Positions 10,151 through 20,159 of a stretch of 64,000 nucleotides of DNA are shown here, in pieces. The DNA comes from Chaetoceros tenuissimus (Eukaryota > Bacillariophyta > Thalassiosirophyceae > Chaetocerotales > Chaetocerotaceae), in the NCBI GenBank assembly GCA_021927905.1, contig BLLK01000057.1, positions 682,001-746,000 of the forward strand. The letters are read 5' to 3'. Below the pieces are notes generated by a model. The model saw only the letters and a program-made list of their open reading frames with translations. It had not been told where the DNA came from and made no database searches. Numbering within the stretch: position 1 is the first letter of the stretch; every line of letters begins with the position of its first letter. Position numbers and translations under genes: made by a program.

Positions 10151-11404
10151 TTAATCGTAAGAAAAATCATAAGGACTCAATTGACTGATAGATAAGACAT
10201 CATTCTGTAAATCAAAAGAGATATTGCCGATTCTATTTTCCTCACTATCTTCAATTCGTCTGTTTGAAACTGAGCCTTGATAAAGTACATTTTTACAATC
10301 CAAAGCAGCAGCATCTCCAGCGACCTGCTCGTTGTTAGAAGACGAGTCATGAGCACTCAATTGAGCAAGTGGTAAATGCTGCATGTCAAATGAGAAATTC
10401 TCAGAATGATTTAAAGCAACATCTCTAGCGACCTGTTCGTTGTTAGAAGACGAGTCATGAGCACTCAATTGAGCAAGTGGTAAATGCTGCATGTCAAATG
10501 AGAAATTCTCAGAATGATTTAAAGCAACATCTCTATCGACCTGTTCGTTGTTAGAAGACGAGTCATGAGCACTCAATTGAGCAAGTGGTAAATGCTGCAT
10601 GTCAAATGAGAAATTCTCAGAATGATTTAAAGCAACATCTCTATCGACCTGTTCGTTGTTACAAGACGAGCCATGAGCACTCAATTGAGCAAGTGGTAAA
10701 TGCTGCATGTCAAATGAGAAATTCTCAGAATGATTTAAAGCAACAGCATCTCCAGCGACCTGTTCGTTTTTAGAAGACGAGTCATGAGCACTCAATTGAG
10801 CAAGTGGTAAATGCTGCATGTCAAATGAGAAATTCTCAGAATGATCCACAGCTATATCTCTATCGACCTGCTCGTTGTTACAAGACGAGTCATGAGCACT
10901 CAATTGAGCAAGTGGTAAATGCTGCATGTCAAATGAGAAATTCTCAGAATGATTTAAAGCTATATCTCCATCGACCTGTTCGTTGTTACAAGACGAGTCA
11001 TGAGCACTCAATTGAGCAAGTGGTAAATGCTGCATGTCAAATGAGAAATTCTCAGAATGATTTAAAGCTATATCTCCAACGACCTGTTCGTTGTTACAAG
11101 ACGAGTCATGAGCACTCAATTGAGCAAGTGGTAAATGCTGCATGTCAAATGAGAAATTCTCAGAATGATTTAAAGCTATATCTCCATCGACCTGCTCGTT
11201 TTTAGAAGACGAGTCATGAGCACTCAATTGAGCAAGTGGTAAGTTATCATTCTTTGTATGAAAATAGAAATTGCCAGTATCTCCACCCTCCCAATCGTTG
11301 TTACAAGACGAGTCATGAGCACTCAATTGAGCAAGTGGAGAATTTTCATTGTGTACGATATTGTCCTTCGTGGTTACACTATGGTTAGAATTAAGTTCAT
11401 ACAT
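10151..11404 (-). CDS. Protein of 36-residue tandem repeats (PLAQLSAHDSS)
   Basis: 417 residues from the ATG giving MYELNSNHSV; two codons further upstream there is only a TTG. The body is a tandem array: ten PLAQLSAH(D/G)SS motifs, eight of them in full units of 36-37 residues ending ENFSFDMQH. The flanking first and last units are diverged. The repeats are acidic and polar with no Cys pattern, signal peptide or TM segment, so the protein may be largely disordered or a repetitive binding array. I do not recognise the family. The gene is divergent from copy 1 of the five-exon gene; its leader (TTACTTTCCAAAAGCA, then ACTTGAAAATG) is the one that precedes the RRM genes at the other two copies. 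The frame ends at a stop that interrupts a further repeat unit. Confidence 0.75.
   Translation of the reverse strand: MYELNSNHSVTTKDNIVHNENSPLAQLSAHDSSCNNDWEGGDTGNFYFHTKNDNLPLAQLSAHDSSSKNEQVDGDIALNHSENFSFDMQHLPLAQLSAHDSSCNNEQVVGDIALNHSENFSFDMQHLPLAQLSAHDSSCNNEQVDGDIALNHSENFSFDMQHLPLAQLSAHDSSCNNEQVDRDIAVDHSENFSFDMQHLPLAQLSAHDSSSKNEQVAGDAVALNHSENFSFDMQHLPLAQLSAHGSSCNNEQVDRDVALNHSENFSFDMQHLPLAQLSAHDSSSNNEQVDRDVALNHSENFSFDMQHLPLAQLSAHDSSSNNEQVARDVALNHSENFSFDMQHLPLAQLSAHDSSSNNEQVAGDAAALDCKNVLYQGSVSNRRIEDSEENRIGNISFDLQNDVLSISQLSPYDFSYD
10330..11265. repeat. 108-bp coding minisatellite
   Basis: Nearly identical 108-bp units in tandem (111 bp in units with one extra codon), each containing GAGCACTCAATTGAGCAAG. 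The period is a multiple of three, so copy-number change keeps the reading frame. High DNA identity between units indicates recent homogenisation. Confidence 0.95.
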
Positions 11405-11681
11405 TTTCAAGTATTGCTTTTGGAAAGTAAACGTCTTTTATTTATTTAATTTTATTCATTTGCAACTATATACCGTGGCTCTGTGAAACTTGGCCCGCCT
11501 CTGTAAATTCAAACGATCAAGATGTTGCTTCAAGAAAGCCACCATTCACATGGAATAAAATTCAAAACGAGTCTTGATTGTGTCGCCTTTTGGATATGAG
11601 AGACTGAATCAATCATGTGAATAAGTATGTACTGTACAACAGTTAGCATTTTAGCTTGATTCCCTCACCCTTTGAATATTA

Positions 11682-11720
<39 letters not shown>

Positions 11721-12052
11721 TCTCTAAGCAAGGGACTTGACATGATACATGTCAATGCCAATTTTAGGTTCCAATTTATTTGATTTTGTGATTATGGCGT
11801 TATTTTAACGGTAGTAATGTCTTTATAAGATTGCAGTACTTATGAAGTTTGATGGTTTTAGCTTCCAAATGACTCCATTCGTGTCATATGACTCCTGTCA
11901 ACATCAGCTTATTAGCGAAGGCAGACACAAACGCAGCTTCATTTTTTCTTCAGCACAAATCGCATCCAACCAACATAACCACAATTTCATTGTACTTCAA
12001 TACAATACAAACAATCCAGATAATAATAATACAATATATACTAATCATAATC
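11405..12052. promoter_or_regulatory. Bidirectional promoter, copy 1
   Basis: Lies between the tandem-repeat gene (-) and the five-exon gene (+). It is homologous along most of its length to 37676-38286 and 63056-63667, including GGTGAGGGAATCAAGCTAAAATG (read on the minus strand here), the CATGTCAAGTCCCTTGC block and the leader next to the minus-strand ATG. It differs by a TA expansion and diverges most near the minus-strand gene. Likely drives both genes. Confidence 0.55.
11681..11720. repeat. TA-rich microsatellite
   Basis: About 40 bp of almost pure AT dinucleotides, interrupted by two ATTTAT steps. The equivalent position in the other two promoter copies has only a short ATATATAAATAT tract, so the expansion is specific to copy 1. 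Confidence 0.9.
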
Positions 12053-15000
12053 ATGAATCATAGCTTCAAGAATTTGCCTCGTGCAAAAGAAGTGAACGAA
12101 CAACAGGGTGCAATGTACTCAACAGAAACAGTAAGTTTGTGAACGATGAAGTTGACACATGTTGACAGGAATTCAAACTCATCTCTATCTAACTCATTCC
12201 TTTCTCTTTCTATACAGTCTCTTCCTGGGAAGATCACATTCGGGGAATTCCAGCAACAGATATATGTCAGAGCACCACAGCCACTAAAAGGAAAAGAGGA
12301 AAACAAGAACGACAAGATGGTAAGGAAAAAGATATGTTGAATTGAGTCGCTGAATATTGGAATCAATGCACTCAACTCATTTCATTAAATAATAATATCA
12401 GGTCATGCAGAGTATTCTAAGAAATGCCATCTCTGGTTGCCAGATCGATATAAGACTCGCCAATAAACCTTCAAATGCTGTTGTTTCAAACCTCAAAGAA
12501 GAAGACACAGTTCGTCGTCCAAAGAGTATACTTCGAAATCAAGATGCAAAGTTTCCAGTTGACAGAAACCTTGCCAATCGGCTTCATTTACTAACAGATG
12601 ATGATGAAGAAGAGAAAACACATGAGGAACTTCTGTTGGGGCAAAGCAACTGTCTCAATGCTAATAGTCATGTCGGTGCACAAAAGAAGACACCAGCTGA
12701 AAGTAAGGCAGACGAAGCTTCTTCACATATCTCTGTAAGTAATATTTGCTCCATCTTATGTGGTCTCTTTGAATGCAACCTAACTTTGATTTTTTTATCT
12801 CTTTATCTATAATGTAACTAATTCATTCGGTCCAAAGAGCAATGCAAGAAGGCATCATGTTAATGCATATACAGGTTGTCGGATCAATGGAAGCAATGCC
12901 ATTTACAATCAAGATGCGGGTTCCTATCTAGCTTCGTTTCTAAGAAAAAAAAGAAGAGCAAGAAGATATCCAAGTCTCGTCATTTATCATAGTGATGATG
13001 AAGAAGAAGAGAAGTCAATTTCGTCTGTCATGCATACGACGAGTCAACAAAAGATACAGAAGAACAATGGCTCTCCAATAACTGACGACATTGAAAAATT
13101 CCCCAATGCACGTTTCGCTAGAAATATTGCCAAGTCTTCAAATGTTGTAAGAGTAAGTCATTGCAAGACTGAACAAATATAGATTATATAAATCCAAAGT
13201 ATCTTGGTCTAACAAAAGTACTCTCTTATAAGAAGGACCGCATCACTGTTGAAATCAAGAAGAGTTTCAGAGGATCGTATAGAGACCGATCAGACACCTA
13301 CCTTCGCCAATTTGAATTAGACAACAGAGGAACTGTTTGTTCAAAAGATTTACATGAGCAAGGCAAGCTTCGTCTAAGAGCTATTGCAAGACGGCATCTT
13401 TATATTCCTGTCGATCGTAGAGCTACGCTCATTGAACTCGGTGACCAAAACAGTAAAGGGAAGTGGCAGGGCAAGCACTTCTGTTCAAGTCTCTCTATGA
13501 TTGTGGAAGAGGAGATTGAATTGGATGTCTCAACACTAGCTCCAAACGAATCTACAAGAACTCTGTGTTCTTCATCTACAACTCTAGCAACAAGTCCTCC
13601 ATCAGTTACCATTGAATCTACAAAGCCAGAATTAGGTTTGAATACTGGTTCTACAGCTTCTTCGATTGTCTCAGGAGTAATTTCATCGTCAAGGCCATCA
13701 GACCCTTTCCCTTCTTCGCAATCCTTATTCAAGGTCACCAAGAATGGCAAGAGACGCAAATTGAATCCTGCTTCCGATGGTATAATAAATGCTACATACT
13801 CTCGGAGTACATCTTTACCTTACCCTTCTCCAAGCCCTTCACAACCTGTTGAAATCAGTGTTATGGCTATGGCCAAAGATTGTCAGATGCAAAAGGCAAT
13901 CAGTACCAATGACTCCAATATCCCTTTTCAGAAATCACTTACTCCTACCTCTCCAGAAAGTCGTCAAACTTCAAAGCAAGAGTCACCATTGCAACAGACA
14001 AATGTATCCACTTACTGCTTGTCTTCTCGTCAAGATGGATACAATGATATTGATCGAAGGAAACGAAGGAAGAGGTATCGACAATCAGAAGCTTGTACAT
14101 CACAGCATTCACACACCACATCACTAGTGCAAGAGTCGCCAATGACAAATGAGAATGTACCAATACCCTCATCATCAACACTAGCTCAAAGTGGACTCAA
14201 TGATATTGCTCAAAGGAAAAGCTGTAGACGAGCATCAACTTGTACATCACAGCATTCCTCAGATACCCCATCGCTTGTGCAAGAGTCGTCATTGACAAGT
14301 GAGACTGTACTAATACCCTCATCATCATCACTAGCTCAAAGTAGATCCAATGATATTGCACGAAGGAAACGAAGTAAAAGGAATCGACGAGCATCAACTT
14401 GCACTTCACAGCATTCCTCAGATACTCCATCTCTAGTGGAAGAATCATTGCTGTCATCTTCACCCTCAACCAAGGATCGAGGGAAGCTACTGAAATCTAA
14501 CCAACGCTCAGTGGAGGCATCGTTGTTACTGCTTCTTCCAGTCGGGCTTCTTGTTTCATCTGCTATAGAACATGCTCTAACCCATTGCAACAGCAAGATA
14601 GAAAAGACTGTAATCAAGGAACAAACTCCTCAACAATCTGACGAGACGCGTCATAGGAAAGAGATGTTTCGAGCGAGGAAGGCTAATCATCTGCCATTAT
14701 CTGTACTGAAGAAACAGCGCCAGGTGTTGCAACTTGTGGAAACTTCCGGCGAGGAGGGCTTTGAGTGGATACCAATCTGCATCAAGCAGGCGGCAAAGAA
14801 AGCATCTAAAGAGAAGAAGAAAGGGAGTAAGGAGTTGATATCAAGGGAGAGGTTACAACGGCGTGCTTTTACTCGACGAAGGCGTCATACACCAACTGAT
14901 ATCAATATGAAGAAGCTTTTGACTGCCCATCTGTATCGAGAAAAGAGAGGCAATGCTTCTAAGGTGAAGTCGAAGAAAGAGAAGAAAGGAGGAGGAAGGA

Positions 15001-15116
15001 GTGGGAGTCGAAGGGTGTTGGGTACGATACAAGAGGAGACATTAGCTGAATGTCGAGATGGTGGTTTCCTGGATAGTCTTGAGAATCCATCAATCTCTTG
15101 TATCAAAACTTCGTAG
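12053..15116 (+). CDS. Five-exon gene of unknown function, copy 1
   Basis: Exons inferred at 12053-12130, 12218-12319, 12402-12734, 12838-13152 and 13233-15116. All introns are GT..AG, phase 0, 80-103 bp, and are supported by alignment with the two other copies. The product is about 903 residues. Exons 1-4 encode basic segments with SILRN motifs, then acidic DDDEEEK and DDEEEEK tracts. Exon 5 begins KDRITVEIKKSFRGSYRDRS, turns Ser/Thr-rich, and carries three tandem units of about 50 residues (NDIxRRKRRK, then TSLVQES). Then come a hydrophobic stretch (LLLLLPVGLLV) and a Lys/Arg-rich C-terminus. RRKRRKRYR-type runs suggest nuclear targeting. No known domain recognised. It ends at a TAG where copies 2 and 3 have TCG, so it is five residues shorter. 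Intron 1 contains an in-frame stop here. Confidence 0.75.
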
Positions 15117-15205
15117 CTGCAGAAGGGTTAAATCTTTGAGATATATACCTGTTGCAAAACTTCGTAGCTGCAGAAGGGTTAAATCTTTGAGATATATACC
15201 TGTTG
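15104..15205. repeat. 51-bp tandem duplication over the stop codon
   Basis: Two near-perfect 51-bp units (each CAAAACTTCGTAGCTGCAG to CCTGTTG) starting a few codons before the end of copy 1. Copies 2 and 3 have only one unit, so the duplication is specific to this copy. Confidence 0.93.
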
Positions 15206-15225
15206 CAAAGCTTTGTGCGAGGTCT

Positions 15226-15258
15226 GACTTAGTGGTTCAAGTGTTGAGCTACCAAGTC
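15226..15258. repeat. Conserved 33-nt hairpin in the 3' flank, copy 1
   Basis: GACTT..AAGTC outer stem, GGT/ACC and CAA/TTG inner steps. The same 33 bases occur at 34684-34716 and 60045-60077, always about 100 bp after the stop codon. Could be a 3'-UTR structure; function unknown. Confidence 0.55.
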
Positions 15259-16046
15259 ATTGTTTGGAATCATACTTGTACTTGATAATGTTTTGAGACG
15301 TTTCATGTATAATTATGTTGTAATCTATCCAATGATTTCGAATCATATGGATACATGCCGATTCTTGTCATCACTTTGAGTGGTTACACTTCTCGGCTTG
15401 CCAGTGTTGGTAGGTTTGATGTTGCATCTCTCTACTACACTATACTTGTTAATTCTGTTTTGTATGCCACTGGTGTTTGTAATCACTATTGTTTGAGTGA
15501 TACACAGCTTGGTGTCTCTAGTAGTGGTAGGTTTGATGTTGTATCTCACCTTTCCACTTTGTATGCCGTTATTGTCATTACGGTATGTTATCGGCTGCAG
15601 TATTTTACATGATGTTGCATCATTGAAGTCTTTGTGCAGATTGTTGTTGTTACTTGTATGATGCTGCACCTGATTAGTGCATGCTTTGTCTCTGATGGAG
15701 ATGATGTGATTATGTGTATGTAGATATGTTGTTCTATGCACAATACTCATGTTGTTTTCATATTGTAAAAAATTCTAGTGTCAATCTTCCCCTGTTGATT
15801 ACTACCCAGAGAAAAGGAATAGGATTTCGGACAGCTCCTTCTATCACACGTTTCTAGCATGGTGATAGACAGACTGGACTAGGTCATCGTTACCCGCAGC
15901 CAGACTGACTAAATTTATCTACAGATGAATGATGTTGCTCTCATTACAGAGCTTGAACTGTTCCGTCCTTTTCCAAATCTGGGAATCATAGTAATCAACA
16001 GGGCAGTGAAGCACTTCCACATTGCTGAGCTTCGTTGGCAGCTTCC
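15259..16046. other. 3' flank of the repeated unit, copy 1
   Basis: Non-coding but homologous to 33960-34680 and 59265-60040 on the other strand, including GTGGTTACACTTCTCGG, a TACTACCCAGAGAAAAGGAAT block and CTGAGCTTCGTTGGCAGC. Repeated-unit homology therefore extends about 0.9 kb past the stop codon. Open frames here have no protein character. Confidence 0.6.
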
Positions 16047-16560
16047 TCGCAGCGCTCAGCGGGCAACATCTTGTATCAATTCAAGATGGCTAATGGCCAA
16101 CTCAATACACCTCAATACATATACGAAGTTGTTATTTCATTTGCTTCCAATCTTTTAGTATGGTTTCAGAATATATCATTATGGTTTATACTTTTAGATT
16201 ATGGAAGAAATTTCAAGTAATTTTTGAATAGTATGCATGTGCTTTACCTGTCGGCGCCATTGTGCGTGCAAAGCATGTCATAGTTGAATCAAGAGAGCTT
16301 CTATCGCAGCGCTCAGCGGGCAACATCTTGTATCAATTCAAGATGGCTAATGGCCAACTCAATACACCTCAATACATATACGAAGTTGTTATTTCATTTG
16401 CTTCCAATCTTTTAGTATGGTTTCAGAATATATCATTATGGTTTATACTTTTAGATTATGGAAGAAATTTCAAGTAATTTTTGAATAGTATGCATGTGCT
16501 TTACCTGTCGGCGCCATTGTGCGTGCAAAGCATGTCATAGTTGAATCAAGAGAGCTTCTA
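16047..16560. repeat. 257-bp tandem duplication
   Basis: Two essentially identical 257-bp units (TCGCAGCGCTCAGCGGGCAA to GAGAGCTTCTA). Copies 2 and 3 of the repeated unit have a single diverged version, so the duplication is recent and private to copy 1. Confidence 0.95.
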
Positions 16561-17380
16561 TAGAAGAACAGAAGACTACGAAGGCTCTACATTTTATTCA
16601 TTGTCAGGGTATGTTTGGAGTTTTGATTACACCGTGTAAACTTCTTCGTCATTATAAATCATAGAGCCACATTATGTAGATAGTGCTCCACTTCCATCCT
16701 GATCTTCAATACTAAATGACTGAAGCTTCAGTTCCTCCTTCTGCTAGGTAAACGATTGCACGATCAATTGTGGTAGAGATATAATAGGTCTATTGTATAA
16801 GCATCAACTCATGATCTCTCCCACCATAGTACAAATATCCATATATAGATATATTTATAATTCAGTATGTAGTGATTCAAAGCTCTCGAATCTTTGTACT
16901 TTGTTTTCATATATTTTCGAGCGAGCGAAAATATGCTAGAGAAAAGTTACACCAATGCTTGGCAATTCAGTTTTTACTTTTTAAACTGCTATAGCTCATG
17001 GCTGGTCGGAATGATAGTGACAAAGTTGGCATTATTCTTTGTATTATACTGGTGAATCTGAATGATTTACTAAAGATCTGATACGATCATTGATTCTACC
17101 ACTGGATAATTATGAATGGATGATTTGCGCCAAAATTTATGGCGGTTATAAAACCGTTACTATTTACTGTGCCAAATACGTACCAACGACATTTATTTTT
17201 CTGTGCACAAACGGGATTTTCCAAAACGAAAACATATCACATAAAAAATACAAACTAAAGAAAATCCTACATACCTCATCACTCCTCTCTACCAACACCT
17301 AAATTTCTAATGGTAAGTCTCTGCACTTTTCCTCATCTGGAAGTGGGGAGGAGGCAGCATGCTCTGAATTCCTTTTAAAA
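16561..17380. other. Intergenic, no gene seen
   Basis: AT-rich sequence without a convincing gene, RNA or repeat. Confidence 0.4.
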
Positions 17381-19150
17381 AGGTGGCCGGTGGTCCTGTT
17401 GTTTCACCTTTCCTGGTGAATCAGCTTGCATCCCTCACTGAAACGGAACTGAAAGTAGCTTGTTGTCTTCTCCTTTGCTTTTGGAGTTTGGAAATTTGCA
17501 GAGACTCACTATAAGGAACTTACAGATCCTCTTGCACGAGGAGACACCCTTGTCAGATGCTTTTACAAATTGTATAGCATTGGCACTTGCTGGTACACTT
17601 CCAAATACAGATACTGAGGAACTTACGGAAGAATTGGAATCAGCATTGACTGGCATGATACTTGGAAGCAGTCTTGATGCGGCATGTGTAGCCATTGCAG
17701 ATCGTATGTTTTGTTTAGCAATGTCCACACAAACTGACAACGCTACGATACTACCAACATTCGAATATTTGTACATACATCTTCTCTTAGTTTTTAACTG
17801 CTCTTGGTAAAATTGTGAGGATACATGATGAAGAACTAATTCATCTGGAGGAGATGCAAAAGTTGAAGATGACATACCAAGCTTGTCTTCTGAGGATGAC
17901 TCCTGAAAGAATCTTTGGAAACGACATGGGTATAGCTGTACTGATTGTTCCATTGCATACACAGATCCACTCCAACTGAGGTGCTTGTGGCTGTTTAATG
18001 GCATCTTTGCTCACCCTCTCTTCTTAGTTAATTTGGTATATTCAGAATCACGAAGATATCAAGGCTATGATGATGAGCTTCCAGCCCCATCCAAGATTTA
18101 TGCAGTGGCATCGGTTCCTTTGGCGAGCTATAAGACATGAGTGAATGCCTTTGTTATTCAGCCGCACCTAGATGCTGCATAAATGAGTTTCAATAGACTG
18201 TTTGATTATAATGCCTGTTTGTCGATGGAGACTAGTACGCCAGCACTTCCTTCAGCTCCAGCGACCCGGTGGTTCAGAGGTACTTGATGCTTTGTAGAGC
18301 TCATTCCAGTTTGATGTTTCACATTCAAAACTTCTTGCAGGATTTCTATGGTATATGGACTTTCAGATACTAATGAATATGTTTGTTCTAGAGCTAGTGG
18401 TACTCTTTTAGACTGTATAGCAGTTGATTCAGCAAAAAGGGCAATAGGCTTCTTGATTCTGCTTCTAGAGACAACTTTGAAAGATGGCAAGTCTGATACT
18501 CGTTGCAAATCTAACAAATGAAATTGATGAGATCAATGCTACTGTTTGCTATCAATCTTGGATCTGTAGCGATAATCTACAAGAGTCTTTCAATGCTCAT
18601 ACAAACATGATCTACTCCTAGTGAAAGTGTACAAGCAAATGTCCTTCATGAAGAAGGGAGACCTTTTCTAGAGGATCAATCGAACTAATTTTCACATGGA
18701 AAGTCTATAGCATCTCGAAGAGGAGTCGCCTACGGCATTTCAGATATTGTGAACGATAGTAGCAGGAAGGAAACAACGTGAAGATGTTTGCCACGTTGGT
18801 ACAACATACAAAGGAAGGTGCTCTTTTTGCAATTGAATTGTTTTTCCCAGCACTAATCAGTGGTTTTACTGATGAGAACTATTCTGTTCAAGATGTTGCA
18901 ATGAAATCTAGAAGAGTAACAATTCGTAGTCCTTATGGAAAGGCTCATATTGATAAGATTCTTCCAAGTCTAGATGGTGGACTTTGTATTTAGAATTACC
19001 AGAGCTGTTTCTCTTAATCTTCTTGGTGATCTTACTGCAACTTTTGCCGGTACCAAGTTTCCAAGGGCTGCAATCTAAAGTTGGAAATTCAATCCTTTCT
19101 GTCTGTCATTGGTAGTCACTCTTGTAGCTGTTTAAACTCGAAAAGTCTTA
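17381..19150 (+). pseudogene. Decayed GCN1-like HEAT-repeat gene, relic A
   Basis: Coding-like fragments on the plus strand in shifting frames with many stops. Near 17430 there is SPFLVNQLASLTETELKVA; a longer open piece at 17460-17810 includes GTLPNTDTEELTEELESAL and SSLDAACVAIADRMF. Near 18700-18750 the reading gives SRRGVAYGISDIVND, and from 18780 KEGALFAIE, FPALISGFTDENYSVQDVAM and DKILPSLDGGL, followed in another frame by LNLLGDLTATFAG. The order RRGxAYGxxxxV, EGALFAxE, LPxLxxGL, LLGDL is that of GCN1, the large HEAT-repeat activator of the eIF2-alpha kinase GCN2 at ribosomes. Family assignment comes from these motifs only and should be searched. Two further relics of the same sequence follow downstream in the same orientation. 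Confidence 0.5.
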
Positions 19151-20150
19151 AATTTGAAACTTTGGAAGAAGAAAGTGATGACACTATTTGAAAATGGTTG
19201 AATGCATTTATGAAAAAGATGAAGAAATAACTGAATGCAAAAGCTTTAATAATCATTACAGAAATGGAGGGCTATGGTAGTAGACCAGTGAAGGGTCACC
19301 GATACCAGCTTGATGTTTATTCACAGATTCCTATGTGCCGTCAAGATTTACAAATGTATGCGCCACCTGTGATATATTTCCTTTGGGTCTGAGTTCTTTT
19401 TCATTTCAATAAGACTATGCTGCCATCGCAAACTATGATGTGTCAACTATGGACAATTAATATATGTGTGGGAAAGCATTCAAATGAAGACTACTTCCAT
19501 GGATCACGCCCATACTAAAATTCTTTCGAAGGATCCTCATCGGAATCCATATCTACAGTATCATATTTGAGCAACCGTATCCGCTGCAGCACCCACAGTA
19601 TTCTTGTTCAAGTATAAAATCCCTTTGAACGATTTGGAATCTAAATCTCAAGCCATAATGAGTGCAATAACTTTATGTAGCAATTGCTGCGTAGCAGTAT
19701 CCGCCGAGAAAGAATCCATCATGGCTTGTCCATATACGAAATTCTACACTTCTAAAAATGTGCGTATCTTGGAATATCAAAGCAGTAACGGTTTGACAAC
19801 GATAAGCTTCCAGCCCCTTCCCAAAAGAGTTTCAATTCACTATGTACCATTTATATGTTTTCCTATGCAACTGTCGCAAAAGCTTTTTCTACTCCTAGTC
19901 AAACAAATCCACCTAAGCATGATTTGAGATTCAACAAGCAACTACGTACATCTCTCTATTCAGTTGTTTCATGTTCGAGAAAAATGAGCTTTGTACTGGT
20001 CGTCTACGTACAGACGAAAAAGGTATTTCTTCTCTTTCTTTTCCCTTCCTTTCTTTTTTTCTCGGAAGATCGCATGATCGCAAACACCACACAAAAAGTA
20101 ATGGAAGAGATCATGTTGATGCTATCTAGTTCATTTTGATGCCATCAACT
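19151..20150. other. Decayed sequence, no intact gene
   Basis: Short coding-like pieces of uncertain origin, including a repeat of the motif seen near 18080 (GATAAGCTTCCAGCCCC near 19801) that probably belongs to the GCN1-like relics. Nothing intact. Confidence 0.35.
19990..20080. repeat. Dispersed direct repeat, first copy
   Basis: About 90-100 bp from TTTGTACTGG through GTCTACGTACAGACGAAAAAG and a T/C-rich tract to CGCATGATCGCAAAC. It recurs at about 23140-23237. The palindrome TCTACGTACAGACG is retained in both. Confidence 0.75.
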
Positions 20151-20159
20151 CCATGAAGT

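Noticed and set aside
10804-11205. Repetitive plus-strand frame opposite the tandem-repeat gene
   Set aside because: Reverse reading of the 108-bp repeat; the minus-strand frame is longer and shares a leader with the RRM genes.
15226-15258. tRNA-like reading of the conserved hairpin (GGTAGCTCAAC)
   Set aside because: Resembles an A-box but lacks a T-arm and acceptor stem; simple hairpin preferred.
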